Source: Pseudomonas capeferrum
GTDB lineage: Bacteria; Pseudomonadota; Gammaproteobacteria; Pseudomonadales; Pseudomonadaceae
NCBI RefSeq assembly: GCF_013523055.1
Contig: NZ_JAAMQM010000021.1
Coordinates: forward strand, 62,001-126,000
Direction of reading: 5' to 3'
DNA length: 64,000 bases
Below, in pieces: positions 1-8,353 of the stretch; positions within the stretch are counted from its first letter, which is position 1; the number at the start of each line of letters is the position of its first letter. Position numbers and translations under genes: made by a program. The notes below the pieces were generated by a model. The model did not search any database and was not told where the DNA came from. It saw only the letters and a list, made by a program, of their open reading frames with translations.

Positions 1-552
1 ATCCTCAAGGCGACGGAGGAAGTGGTGCTGATGTCGGGGGCTGACCGCATTTCCATTCTCGACGTGTGCCAGGTCGCGGGTGTCTCGCGCGGTACCTTCT
101 ATCGCTACTTCTCTTCCCAGGAAGACCTGCTGGACACGTTCTCGCGGCACAAGCGCGAAAGCTTCCACACCTCGCTCTCGCAAGCGCTGGGCCACATCGA
201 GGATCCGGAAGCCCGCTTGAACGCATTGTTCTCCTACCTCGACAACTACCTTGAGCAAAGCCGCGCGCGGCGCCTGCTGGTGGTGGCGCCAGACTATGCG
301 CTGGGCTTTTTCCGGCGGATTTTCCACGACTCGATCGTGCGCTTTCAGGATGGTTTGGGCATCGTCTTCGATGACTGGGACGACCGTCTGGGCGTGCGCC
401 TGGACCGGGAACTGATCTGCGAGATGATCATTCGCTATGTGTTGAGCGAAATCCTGGTGCCGGAAGCCGCAGGGCGCCGACTCTTCCCGGTGCGCGTGAA
501 AAAGCTGTTGGGTGCGTTGATCATGGGGTCCACCTCGCGCACCCGCCGCTGA
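1..552 (+). CDS. TetR/AcrR-family transcriptional regulator, 5'-truncated by the window
   Basis: The reading frame is open from base 1, so the true start lies upstream; a GTG at 22 is an internal codon. The N-terminal part is a TetR helix-turn-helix: ISILDVCQVAGVSRGTFYRYFSSQEDLL has the usual GVSxGTFYxYF recognition helix. The remaining 120 or so residues are a divergent ligand-binding domain. It sits immediately upstream of, and in the same direction as, the catabolic cluster starting at 878, separated by a good terminator (581-608). By position it is the best candidate to bind the three TGAWCA-N13-TGYTYA dyads found in this cluster; that link is inference. Confidence 0.88.
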   Translation: MLKATEEVVLMSGADRISILDVCQVAGVSRGTFYRYFSSQEDLLDTFSRHKRESFHTSLSQALGHIEDPEARLNALFSYLDNYLEQSRARRLLVVAPDYALGFFRRIFHDSIVRFQDGLGIVFDDWDDRLGVRLDRELICEMIIRYVLSEILVPEAAGRRLFPVRVKKLLGALIMGSTSRTRR

Positions 553-580
553 CACGTTCTCTCGCAGTTCTGTACACCCA

Positions 581-608
581 AAGCCCCCGCCAATCGGGGG
601 CTTTTTTG
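581..608 (+). terminator. Rho-independent terminator after the TetR gene
   Basis: A GCCCCCG / CGGGGGC stem with a short CCAAT loop is followed directly by a run of six T. It lies 29 bases after the TetR stop codon and separates that gene from the catabolic operon. The rest of the 553-877 gap holds the AT-rich operator region described at 725. Confidence 0.85.
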
Positions 609-724
609 TGGCCTGTCGAAAATCCTCTTCCTCGCTCGCCCTCTTGCTGCCCATTGGCAAGCACTGCCACCGAGACAGGTAGAGGGCTCTGTCTCAAGGG
701 TTTCAGCGTGGCCTGAAAATAATA

Positions 725-749
725 TGAACAGAATTTTGATTTCTGCTCA
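725..749. promoter_or_regulatory. Candidate operator dyad (site 1)
   Basis: TGAACA and TGCTCA half-sites are separated by exactly 13 bases in the AT-rich leader of the amidohydrolase operon. The same half-site pattern and spacing recurs at 5411 and 6849. Five of the six half-site positions are complementary. The regulator is not shown by sequence; the adjacent TetR gene is the obvious candidate. Confidence 0.5.
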
Positions 750-877
750 AATTAATTTTAAGCTCTGGTCTTAGTAGCGAGCCTTCCTGTTCCCCTTCCC
801 GCGTCGGTTGATCGTGACCACGCAAAGGCACCGCGCTGAAAACCAACAAAAAAGTGCCAACTTCGAGGTACCTGCAC

Positions 878-1942
878 ATGCTTATCGATCTGCACGCTCA
901 TGCGCCCCATCCGGGTTACTACAACCAGCACCCGCACTGGGGGCCGTTCTTCGAACAGCACGCCGATGGCGATATCAAGCTGCGCGTGGGGGAATGGATT
1001 CTGGGGCTCGGGTCGCCTGAGCGTAAGGCTGCCGTGCGTTCGGGCAACGGCCCCAAGCTTGAGGAATATTTCGCGCGCTGGGCAGACCCGAAAGTCCGTC
1101 TGGCCGGCATGGATGCGGCAGGGCAGAACCTGCAGGTAGTTTCGGTGCCGTCGCACTGCTACATGTACTGGACCGAAGCCGAGTTCGCCGTGCCGTTTGC
1201 GCGTACCGTCAACACCACGCTGGCCGAGTACTGCTCGGCAGCCCCGGACCGCCTGATGTTCTGGGCTCACGTGCCGTTGAACGCACCTGAGGCGGCCGCC
1301 GCTGAACTGCGTTATGCCTGCACCGAACTGGGTGCCAAGGGCATGGTCGCCGGCGGCGCCAACTTCGGTGGGCTGGAATTCGATTCGCCGGAGCTGGATG
1401 TGGTCTGGAGGACCCTCTGCGACCTGGACCTGCCAATGTTCATTCATGGCTACAACCAGTCGGTCACCTGGGGCAAGAACGCCAACGACGACCGTTACGA
1501 AACCACCGCCATCGTCGGCATGCAGTACGACGAGAGCCGCTGCTTCTGGAACCTGATCTGCGGTGGCGTACTGGACCGCTTCCCCGACCTCAAGGTGTAC
1601 ATCACCCATGGCGGCGGCTACGTGCCGTATCAGCTCGGGCGCCTGGCCAAGACCAACGAAAACCTGGACGTCAAATACAACAAGAAGCCGCTGCTCGACT
1701 ACATGAAGAACTTCTACTTCGACGTCGAACTGCATGAAGTGCCGATGCGCCAGGCGTTGGTCGATATCATCGGTGCCGACCATGTGCTGTACGGCAGCAA
1801 CTTCGGCGGCAGCGATGCGGTGCGCCATGACCTGACCCATGGCTTGAAGCTTTCGGATGCCGATCTGCGCAAGATCCGCTATGAGAACGCCTGCCGCCTG
1901 CTGCATCTGGATCCCACCAAGCTAGGCAAGGTAGGTGCCTGA
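878..1942 (+). CDS. Amidohydrolase-2 (ACMSD/LigW-type) family metal-dependent decarboxylase or hydrolase
   Basis: A 354-residue TIM-barrel amidohydrolase. It opens with MLIDLHAHAPH, the HxH metal motif of beta-strand 1. Later come a FIHGYNQS strand with a metal His, the YITHGGGYVPYQLGRLAK motif, and a C-terminal LYGSNFGGSD strand supplying the catalytic Asp typical of family 2 (ACMSD, LigW, gamma-resorcylate decarboxylase). I chose ATG 878 because GAGG lies nine bases upstream; a GTG at 854 is open but lacks a ribosome site. The stop overlaps the next start (TGATG), so it is translationally coupled to the FAH-family gene. An AANAANAA motif (845-852) in the leader is a possible Crc/Hfq site. 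Known members act on carboxylated aromatic or ring-opened acids; the substrate here is unknown. Confidence 0.85.
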   Translation: MLIDLHAHAPHPGYYNQHPHWGPFFEQHADGDIKLRVGEWILGLGSPERKAAVRSGNGPKLEEYFARWADPKVRLAGMDAAGQNLQVVSVPSHCYMYWTEAEFAVPFARTVNTTLAEYCSAAPDRLMFWAHVPLNAPEAAAAELRYACTELGAKGMVAGGANFGGLEFDSPELDVVWRTLCDLDLPMFIHGYNQSVTWGKNANDDRYETTAIVGMQYDESRCFWNLICGGVLDRFPDLKVYITHGGGYVPYQLGRLAKTNENLDVKYNKKPLLDYMKNFYFDVELHEVPMRQALVDIIGADHVLYGSNFGGSDAVRHDLTHGLKLSDADLRKIRYENACRLLHLDPTKLGKVGA

Positions 1943-2808
1943 TGAAGCTGGCACGCTGTGAGCACCCTGCGGTCGGTATTTTCTGGGCCGTGGTCGATGT
2001 CGCCCAGGACCAGGTAACCCCCATTTCCGGCAACTTCAGGGACTGGGCGCCGGGCGTGGCGGCGGGGCGGGGCATCAGCTCCGTCCGGCTCTGCGGTCCG
2101 GCGCTGGCGCTGTCGAAAGTGCGCTTGCTGCCACCGATCGAGCCGATCAATCGGGTGGTGGTGGCGGGTGCCAACTATGCCAAGCACCTGGTGGAGTTCG
2201 GATTGAATGCACCGGCGCAGCCGGTGGCATTCCTCAAGGCCTACGGCGCGTTGATCGGCGCCAGAGACCCGATACGCTTTCCGCCCTTGACCGAGGAACT
2301 CGACCACGAGGTTGAGCTGGTGGCGGTGATCGGTACGGGCGAGATCGACGTCGAAAACCCGCTGGCCTGCGTACTGGGCTACACCGTCGGCAACGACGTG
2401 AGTGCGCGCGACCTGCAGCGCAGCGGGCCGCCCGGCATCGGCATGGACCTGTTTGCCGCCAAGAGCCAGGACCAGACCACGGGCCTGGGCCCGTGGATTG
2501 TCACCAAGGATGAGTTCGACCAGGGCTCTCCCAGGGTGCGTCTGACCTTGAAGGTGAATGGCGAGGTGCGTCAGGACGGCTCCACCGCCGAGATGACCTG
2601 GGACGTGGGGCAATTGATCAGCTTCGTGCAGCAACGCTCCAGCTTTGCCACGGGTGATGTGCTGTTCACTGGGTCCCCGGCTGGTGTCGGCATGGGGACC
2701 GGCCTGTTCCTAAAAGAGGGCGACGTGGTTGAAGCCAGCATCGAAGGCATCGGCACATTGCGAAATGTAGTCGGTAAAAAACCGCAGCCAATCGAGAGCC
2801 AGACATGA
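1942..2808 (+). CDS. Fumarylacetoacetate hydrolase (FAH) family protein
   Basis: A 288-residue protein with the FAH fold. VVVAGANYAKH precedes the catalytic core; LDHEVELVAVIG supplies acidic metal ligands; YTVGNDVSARDLQ is the family signature; FTGSPAGVGMGTG and LKEGDVVEASIEGIGTLRNVV close the domain. Relatives hydrolyse C-C bonds of 2,4-diketo acids or decarboxylate and hydrate 2-oxo acids (for example the HpaG and MhpD-linked enzymes). It overlaps its upstream neighbour by one base and the 3-hydroxyacyl-CoA dehydrogenase gene by four, so it is in the middle of one operon. A role in cleaving or tautomerising a ring-opened intermediate is an inference from context. Confidence 0.87.
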   Translation: MKLARCEHPAVGIFWAVVDVAQDQVTPISGNFRDWAPGVAAGRGISSVRLCGPALALSKVRLLPPIEPINRVVVAGANYAKHLVEFGLNAPAQPVAFLKAYGALIGARDPIRFPPLTEELDHEVELVAVIGTGEIDVENPLACVLGYTVGNDVSARDLQRSGPPGIGMDLFAAKSQDQTTGLGPWIVTKDEFDQGSPRVRLTLKVNGEVRQDGSTAEMTWDVGQLISFVQQRSSFATGDVLFTGSPAGVGMGTGLFLKEGDVVEASIEGIGTLRNVVGKKPQPIESQT

Positions 2809-3710
2809 ACACCAACAATAAAGAAAAAGTAGTGGTCGTGGGTGCCGGTTTGATGGGCACCGGCATTGCGCATGCTTTCGCCAGCTCCGGGTTCGTCACC
2901 GTCGTGGTCGATACCAATCCCGCCTCGTTGACCCACGCGCGGGTCAGCATCGAAAAGATCCTTGGCGATGGCGTACGTCTGGGCAAGGTCAGCGAGGAGC
3001 AGGCGCAGCAATCACTGGCCAATTTGCTGACCACCAGTGACCTGAACGAAGCCGCCAGCGGGGCGAACTGGCTGGTGGAAACCGTCTCCGAGCAACTGGC
3101 GGTGAAGAAGGCAGTCATCAGCCAGGCAGCCCCGCTGCTGGCCGCCGACGCGATCATCGCCACCAACACTTCGGCCCTGAGTGTGACCGAAATTGCCGCG
3201 TCGGTGGACAATGCCGACCGGGTCATCGGCATGCATTTTTTCAACCCAGTGCACAAGATGAAGCTGGTGGAACTGGTGCGTGGCCTGGCCACCAGCGACG
3301 AGGTGGTGGTTCGCACGCGCGCGCTGTGCGAGCAGATCGGCAAGACCTCCATCATCGTCAATGAGTCGCCAGGGCTCACCACCAGTCGCATGTCTGCGTT
3401 GCTGGGTAACGAAGCGATGTGGATGCTCCAGGAAGGCACCGCGACCGCCGAAGACATCGATACCGCACTGCGCCTGGGCTTCAATCATCCGATGGGGCCG
3501 TTGGAGCTGGGTGACCTGACCGGCTGGGATACGCGACTGTCGGTGCTGCGCTACCTGCATCAGACCCTGGGCGAGAAGTTTCGCCCCTGCCCACTGATCA
3601 TCAAGATGGTTGCAGCCGGACGCCTGGGGCGCAAGACAGGGCAGGGCGTGTATCGCTATGCCGATGGCAAGCAGGTTCCGGGGTCCGGGCTCAAGGCGAG
3701 TGCACTATGA
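2805..3710 (+). CDS. 3-hydroxyacyl-CoA dehydrogenase (NAD-dependent)
   Basis: 301 residues. The N-terminal Rossmann domain shows VVVGAGLMGTGIAHAFASSG (GxGxxG) followed by an acidic residue (VVVD) at the end of strand 2, which indicates NAD preference. The 3HCDH signature FFNPVHKMKLVELV includes the catalytic His, with NTSALSVTEIA before it and MGPLELGDLTGWD in the dimerising C-terminal domain. The length matches PaaH/Hbd-type enzymes. Start and stop overlap both neighbours by ATGA. A CA-type motif AACAATAA lies within the first codons (2814-2821). It oxidises a 3-hydroxyacyl-CoA before thiolysis by the next gene product. Confidence 0.93.
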   Translation: MNTNNKEKVVVVGAGLMGTGIAHAFASSGFVTVVVDTNPASLTHARVSIEKILGDGVRLGKVSEEQAQQSLANLLTTSDLNEAASGANWLVETVSEQLAVKKAVISQAAPLLAADAIIATNTSALSVTEIAASVDNADRVIGMHFFNPVHKMKLVELVRGLATSDEVVVRTRALCEQIGKTSIIVNESPGLTTSRMSALLGNEAMWMLQEGTATAEDIDTALRLGFNHPMGPLELGDLTGWDTRLSVLRYLHQTLGEKFRPCPLIIKMVAAGRLGRKTGQGVYRYADGKQVPGSGLKASAL

Positions 3711-4882
3711 ACGAGGTCGTGATCGTTGATGCGGTGCGCACGCCCATCGGCAGGTTTCGTGGCAGCCTTGCAGGGGTGCGGGCCGATCATCTGGGTTCGC
3801 TGGTGATCAACCGCTTGCTGGAGCGCGTCGATGTGGCCCCTGAAAGGGTCGAAGACGTGATCTTCGGCTGCGTGACGCAGATCGGTGAGCAGTCCGCCAA
3901 TATCGCCCGTACCGCATTGTTGGGTGCAGGCTGGCCGGTCAGCATTCCCGGGTTGACCATCGACCGTAAATGCGGCTCGGGTGAAGTCGCTGTGCACCTG
4001 GCCGCTGGCGCGATCGCCAGTGGCGCGATGGATGTCGTAGTGGCTGGTGGCGCGGAAAACATGAGCCGCGTTCCGATGGGCAGTAATCGGGACCTTCACG
4101 GCGAGGCGTTCGGCTGGTTGGCGGCGCAACGCTATGAATTGACCAGCCAAGGCGAGGCGGCCGAGCGGATCGTCGACCAATGGTCGCTCAGCCGCGAAGC
4201 CCTGGATGACTTCGCCTTTGCCAGTCATCAGCGCGCTGCGGCCGCTTGCGACGCGGGGTATTTCGACAACGAGATCGTGCAGGTCGTGGTCGATGACCTG
4301 AAGGAGCAAGCGCTGACCGAGCCCGCTGGCGTGTTGCGTCGCGATGAAACCATTCGCAGGGATACCTCGCGGGAAAAGCTGGCGACGCTCAAGACCAGCT
4401 TCCGCCCCGAGGCCGGGCGCATCACCGCAGGCAACTCGTCGCAGATCTCCGATGGTGCTGCCGCGCTGCTGCTGATGAATGCCGACACGGCGAAAAAACT
4501 TGGGCTCAAGGCGCGCGCGCGCATTCGCGCCTTCACCACGGTCGGCTCCGACCCGACCTTGATGCTGACCGGGCCGATTGCCGCCACCCGCAAGGTGCTG
4601 GCCAAGGCCGGGTTGAACATCAATGACATCGACCTGTTCGAGGTCAATGAAGCATTCGCCTCGGTACCGCTGGCGTGGATGCTGGAGACGGGCGTACCCC
4701 ACGAGAAGTTGAACGTCAACGGTGGGGCCATCGCCCTGGGGCATCCGCTGGGTGCCAGCGGTGCGCGCCTGATGACCACCTTGCTCAACGAGCTCGAGCG
4801 CCGGGGAGGCCGCTTCGGCCTGCAGGCCATTTGCTGTGCCGGTGGCATGGGCACCGCCACCCTTATCGAACGGCTTGATTGA
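3707..4882 (+). CDS. Acetyl-CoA acyltransferase (thiolase II family)
   Basis: 391 residues, the usual thiolase length. Cys89 in TIDRKCGSGE is the acylated nucleophile. GGAIALGHPLGASGAR holds the catalytic His, and Cys377 in CCAGGMGTA is the second catalytic Cys; the family's NEAFA motif is also present (VNEAFASVP). It overlaps the dehydrogenase gene by ATGA. The reaction is CoA-dependent cleavage of a 3-oxoacyl-CoA, the last step of a beta-oxidation round. The specific substrate is likely not a straight-chain fatty acid given the neighbouring P450, amidohydrolases and FAH enzyme, but this is inference. Confidence 0.94.
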   Translation: MNEVVIVDAVRTPIGRFRGSLAGVRADHLGSLVINRLLERVDVAPERVEDVIFGCVTQIGEQSANIARTALLGAGWPVSIPGLTIDRKCGSGEVAVHLAAGAIASGAMDVVVAGGAENMSRVPMGSNRDLHGEAFGWLAAQRYELTSQGEAAERIVDQWSLSREALDDFAFASHQRAAAACDAGYFDNEIVQVVVDDLKEQALTEPAGVLRRDETIRRDTSREKLATLKTSFRPEAGRITAGNSSQISDGAAALLLMNADTAKKLGLKARARIRAFTTVGSDPTLMLTGPIAATRKVLAKAGLNINDIDLFEVNEAFASVPLAWMLETGVPHEKLNVNGGAIALGHPLGASGARLMTTLLNELERRGGRFGLQAICCAGGMGTATLIERLD

Positions 4883-4883
4883 G

Positions 4884-5387
4884 GTGGCCCGCCTGCCTCT
4901 GGTTGCCCTCGACGACATGCCGCCCGCGTTGCAGGACGCGGTCGAGCGTGGGCAGCGCAGCCGCATGCTCAGTTCCGTCACCCCGGTACAGGTCTGGGCG
5001 CACCGTCCAGCGGCCGCTTTGGCCTGGCTGGAGCTGATGGAAAGCTTGCACAGCGACAGCCTGCTGCCCGAGCGCTTGCGCGAGTTGATGCGCCTGAAGA
5101 TCGCCAGCATCACCACCTGCCAGGCCTGCCAGCTGGCGCGCAAGTCGGACACCGTCACAGAACAGGACATCGCCTGCATGACCAGCGACAGCGCTCGGTT
5201 CAGCCCTGAGGAAAGGGCGGCGCTGCGCTACGCCGAGTTGTTCGCCAGCGATTATCTGGCGATCGACGACCAGCATTTCAGTCGGCTCGAAGCCTATTTT
5301 TCTGTCGCCCAGATAGCCGAGTTGGGCATGTACTGCGCGCTGATGCTGGCAGGCGGGCGCATGACGTTGGTACAGCAGGCCTATTGA
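4884..5387 (+). CDS. Carboxymuconolactone decarboxylase/AhpD-like protein
   Basis: About 167 residues with the alkylhydroperoxidase-D-like helical fold. LPERLRELMRLKIASITTCQACQLARK carries the CxxC pair, followed by a second conserved block, FSPEERAALRYAELFASD. The His normally four residues after the second Cys of AhpD is Arg here, so peroxidase activity is doubtful. No ATG is near the proper N-terminus. GTG 4884, just after the thiolase stop, fits best; GTG 4836 or TTG 4875 would overlap the thiolase gene. It is the last gene of the first operon. Its role could be redox protection or an isomerase/decarboxylase-like step. Confidence 0.8.
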   Translation: MARLPLVALDDMPPALQDAVERGQRSRMLSSVTPVQVWAHRPAAALAWLELMESLHSDSLLPERLRELMRLKIASITTCQACQLARKSDTVTEQDIACMTSDSARFSPEERAALRYAELFASDYLAIDDQHFSRLEAYFSVAQIAELGMYCALMLAGGRMTLVQQAY

Positions 5388-5410
5388 AAACTGTCACGCA
5401 TCAAATTATA

Positions 5411-5435
5411 TGATCATAAAAATCATATTTGTTTA
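5411..5435. promoter_or_regulatory. Candidate operator dyad (site 2)
   Basis: TGATCA and TGTTTA are separated by 13 bases in the AT-rich region before the P450 gene, matching sites 1 and 3 in half-site and spacing. A separate perfect dyad ATATGAT-N7-ATCATAT (5408-5428) overlaps it. The P450 gene therefore probably has its own promoter rather than being read only from the upstream operon. Confidence 0.5.
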
Positions 5436-5526
5436 GTTATAGTTGAATAGGGCCTACCATTACCCCGTGTAAAGGGTCTCTGCTGCGGCCTGATAAAAAA
5501 TAATGACAATAAAACCGGAGATGATC

Positions 5527-6804
5527 ATGTCCACACCGGCACAAAGCGATCTGACCAAGGCATTCACCGATGTAGCCAGCAATTACCGGGGCACCAGCGA
5601 CATCGACCTGCATGCGACCTACCGTGACATGCGCGCCAATTCCCCCGTCCTTCAAGACAACTTCATGGCACGCCTCGGGGTGCCGACCATCGCCGGGCTG
5701 GATGCCACACGGCCCACCTTCACCTTGTTCAAGTATGACGACGTGATGGCCGTGATGCGTGATGCCGGCAACTACACCAGCGGCTTTATCGCCGAGGGCC
5801 TAGGCGCGTTTTTCGATGGCTTGATCCTGACCGCGATGGATGGCGAGGCGCACAAGAACATCCGCAGCCTGCTGCAGCCGGTGTTCATGCCCGATACCGT
5901 CAACCGCTGGAAGGAAACCAAGATCGACCGGGTGATTCGCGAGGAGTACCTCAAACCGATGGTGCCGGCCAAGTCGGCCGACCTGATGGATTTCGCGTTG
6001 TATTTCCCCATTCGCGTGATCTATTCGCTGATCGGGTTCCCTGAAGACCGCCCCGAGCAGATCGAGCAGTATGCGGCCTGGGCCCTGGCGATCCTGGCGG
6101 GCCCTCAGGTGGACCCGGAAAAGGCCGCCGCGGCGCGTGGCGCGGCGATGCAGGCCGCACAAGCGCTGTATGACGTGGTCAAGGTCGTGGTAGCCGAGCG
6201 ACGCGCGCAGGGCGGTACGGGCGATGACCTGATCAGCCGCCTGATCCAGGCCGAATACCAGGGCCGGTCGCTGGATGATCATGAAATAGCCACCTTCGTA
6301 CGGTCGCTGCTGCCGGCGGCCAGTGAAACCACCACCCGCACCTTCGGCACCCTGATGTCGCTGCTGCTGCAGCACCCCGATGTACTGGAGCGGGTGCGCA
6401 ATGATCGCAGCCTGGTGAACAAGGCCATCGATGAAGCAGTGCGCTTCGAGCCGGTGGCCACCTTCAAGGTGCGCCAGGCCGCCAAAGACCTGCAGATCCG
6501 CGGTGTGGCCATTCCGCAAGGGGCGATGGTGCAGTGCATTGTCACCTCCGCCAACCGGGACGAAGACGCCTTCGAACATGCCGACACGTTCGATATCGAC
6601 CGCAAGCCCAAACCCTCCTTCGGCTTCGGTTTCGGCCCGCACATGTGCATCGGCCAGTTCGTCGCCAAGACCGAGATCAACTGCGCGCTCAACGCGATTC
6701 TCGATCTGATGCCCAACATCCGCCTGGACCCGGACAAACCCGGCCCGCAGATTGTCGGCGCGCAGCTGCGCGGCCCGCATTACCTGCATGTGCTGTGGGA
6801 TTGA
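5527..6804 (+). CDS. Bacterial class I cytochrome P450
   Basis: 425 residues from ATG 5527, chosen because GGAG lies seven bases upstream; ATGs at 5503 and 5521 are in frame but less well placed. The I-helix segment LLPAASETTTRTFGTLMS holds the oxygen-activation Thr residues. The K-helix ExxR is Glu303-Arg306 (EAVRFEP), and the heme-binding loop FGFGFGPHMCIGQF puts the thiolate ligand at Cys374. There is no membrane anchor, so it is a soluble, presumably ferredoxin-dependent, monooxygenase. No ferredoxin or reductase gene is nearby, so electrons must come from elsewhere. Hydroxylation of the pathway substrate as an entry step is inferred. An AAAAATAA motif (5496-5503) precedes it. Confidence 0.95.
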   Translation: MSTPAQSDLTKAFTDVASNYRGTSDIDLHATYRDMRANSPVLQDNFMARLGVPTIAGLDATRPTFTLFKYDDVMAVMRDAGNYTSGFIAEGLGAFFDGLILTAMDGEAHKNIRSLLQPVFMPDTVNRWKETKIDRVIREEYLKPMVPAKSADLMDFALYFPIRVIYSLIGFPEDRPEQIEQYAAWALAILAGPQVDPEKAAAARGAAMQAAQALYDVVKVVVAERRAQGGTGDDLISRLIQAEYQGRSLDDHEIATFVRSLLPAASETTTRTFGTLMSLLLQHPDVLERVRNDRSLVNKAIDEAVRFEPVATFKVRQAAKDLQIRGVAIPQGAMVQCIVTSANRDEDAFEHADTFDIDRKPKPSFGFGFGPHMCIGQFVAKTEINCALNAILDLMPNIRLDPDKPGPQIVGAQLRGPHYLHVLWD

Positions 6805-6848
6805 AGCAGGTCCTGGCCGCCCTGACGGCCACGTGAAACGATATAAAT

Positions 6849-6873
6849 TGAACACAAACAAAAAAAGTGTTTA
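6849..6873. promoter_or_regulatory. Candidate operator dyad (site 3)
   Basis: TGAACA and TGTTTA are separated by 13 bases, 65 bases before the second amidohydrolase start. It is the third member of the set at 725 and 5411. A hairpin TGGCCG-N6-CGGCCA (6814-6831) lies between it and the P450 stop and may end the P450 transcript. A CA-type motif AACAACAA (6907-6914) lies 23 bases before the start codon. Confidence 0.5.
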
Positions 6874-6937
6874 ATTAACGTCGAATCTGCACTATGCTTC
6901 ATTCACAACAACAAGCCCGAATGCGAAGGGGATAGCC

Positions 6938-8245
6938 ATGAAAGTTGAAGATCTGATTCTCGTCAGCGTCGATGACCACGCGATCGAGCCGCCCAATGCC
7001 TTTGCCCGCCACATGCCGGCACGCTTCAAAGGGCGCGAGCCGCATGTCGTCAAGAAAGGCGAGCGCGATGTCTGGGTGTTCGAAGAGCAGGCCACTGGTT
7101 ACATGGGCCTGAACTCCGTGGTCGGCCGGCCGAAAGAGGAATACGGCATGGAGCCGCTGGGCTACGACCAGATGCGTCGTGGGACCTGGAGCATCAAGGA
7201 CCGCGTCGATGACATGAACGCCAACGGCGTGCTTGGCTCCTTGTGCTTTCCAACCTTCCCGGGCTTTGCCGGGCAGCGCTTCCAGGTCCACGGTGACCGC
7301 GACGTGTCGCTGGCCGCGATCCAGGCCTACAACGATTGGCACCTGCACGACTGGTGCAACGCCGCACCGGGTCGCTTCATCCCGCTGATGATCGTACCGT
7401 GGTGGGACATGAAGGCTGCCGCCGCCGAGGTCGAGCGCCTGGCACGGCAGGGTGTGCATGCCATTTCGCTGTCGGACAACCCGGCCATCCATGGTTACCC
7501 GTCGATTCACAGCGACTACTGGGACCCGCTGTGGAAGGCGTGCAGCGACAACAAAGTGGTCATCTGCTGCCATATCGGCACCGGCGTGAAAGCGGACCAC
7601 GCGTCTGACATGTCGCCTATCGATGCCTGGATCACGTCCATGCCGATCTCTATCGCCAATTCGGCGGCCGACTGGATCTGGGCGCCAATGTGGAAGAAAT
7701 TCCCCGACCTGCGCATGGCCCTGTCCGAAGGGGGCATTGGCTGGGTGCCTTATCTGCTGGAGCGTGCAGACTTCACTCACCGCCATCACAACGCCTGGAC
7801 CAACTCCAACTTCGACGGGAAGATGCCTAGCGATATCTTCAACAAGCACTTCATCACCTGCTTCATCGAAGACAATTTCGGCCTCAAGAACCTGGATTTC
7901 CTCAACGCCGACATGGTCACCTGGGAGAGCGATTACCCGCACTCCGACTGCACGTGGCCCAACTCGCCGGAAACCGCCTGGGAAGGGCTGCAGCACCTCT
8001 CCAAGGACGTCATCGACAAGGTCACCCACCTGAATGCGATGCGCGAGTTTTCCTTCGACCCATTCTCCATCCACGGCCGCGAAAACTGCACGGTGGGCGC
8101 GCTGCGAGCCCAGGCCACACACGTCAGCATCGAGCCTGCCTTGGGCTTGGGCGGCGCCGACCATGGACGCGATGACAACAAGCCGGTCACCTCCGGCGAC
8201 ATCAACGCGATGTTCGCTCAGGCTGACGCGCAAACCGCGTTGTAA
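6938..8245 (+). CDS. Amidohydrolase-2 family protein, second paralogue
   Basis: 435 residues, longer than the paralogue at 878. It opens with ILVSVDDHAIEPP, where the first metal motif reads DDH instead of HxH, as in many large family-2 members from actinobacterial and pseudomonad catabolic clusters. Other blocks are VICCHIGTGVKADH (metal His), LSEGGIGWVPYLLERAD, and WESDYPHSDCTWPNS, which carries the catalytic Asp of the last strand. GGGG lies upstream of ATG 6938. A separate operator (6849) and a 3' hairpin (8254-8292) suggest a one-gene transcription unit. Hydrolase or decarboxylase chemistry is likely; the substrate is unknown. Confidence 0.85.
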   Translation: MKVEDLILVSVDDHAIEPPNAFARHMPARFKGREPHVVKKGERDVWVFEEQATGYMGLNSVVGRPKEEYGMEPLGYDQMRRGTWSIKDRVDDMNANGVLGSLCFPTFPGFAGQRFQVHGDRDVSLAAIQAYNDWHLHDWCNAAPGRFIPLMIVPWWDMKAAAAEVERLARQGVHAISLSDNPAIHGYPSIHSDYWDPLWKACSDNKVVICCHIGTGVKADHASDMSPIDAWITSMPISIANSAADWIWAPMWKKFPDLRMALSEGGIGWVPYLLERADFTHRHHNAWTNSNFDGKMPSDIFNKHFITCFIEDNFGLKNLDFLNADMVTWESDYPHSDCTWPNSPETAWEGLQHLSKDVIDKVTHLNAMREFSFDPFSIHGRENCTVGALRAQATHVSIEPALGLGGADHGRDDNKPVTSGDINAMFAQADAQTAL

Positions 8246-8253
8246 GTCGCTCA

Positions 8254-8292
8254 CCTTGCTTCAGGCGTCGCGCATCGGCGGCTGAAGCAAGG
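8254..8292. terminator. Long hairpin downstream of the second amidohydrolase
   Basis: Perfect 11-bp arms CCTTGCTTCAG / CTGAAGCAAGG enclose a 17-base GC-rich loop, nine bases after the stop codon. There is no T-run, so this could be a Rho-assisted terminator, an mRNA 3'-end stabiliser or an attenuator before the acyl-CoA dehydrogenase operon. Confidence 0.5.
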
Positions 8293-8353
8293 GGACGGTT
8301 CTGTGGTCGCCTCAAGCGGGGCGATTGCGCCTGTGTTCAGTTAGAGAGCGCAT

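Noticed and set aside
758..1906. 382-codon minus-strand open frame opposite the first amidohydrolase
   Set aside because: High-GC mirror frame of a well-supported gene; the translation shows no family motifs and is rich in His, Gln, Val and Arg.
3656..5179. 507-codon minus-strand open frame opposite the thiolase
   Set aside because: Antisense shadow of the thiolase and AhpD-like genes, with no recognisable domain and no ribosome site.
5408..5428. Perfect ATATGAT-N7-ATCATAT dyad considered as the main P450 operator
   Set aside because: It is not repeated at the other two promoters, whereas the overlapping TGATCA-N13-TGTTTA is; kept only as a secondary observation.
6899..8254. 451-codon minus-strand open frame opposite the second amidohydrolase
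   Set aside because: Mirror frame covering the whole sense gene, low complexity and without motifs.
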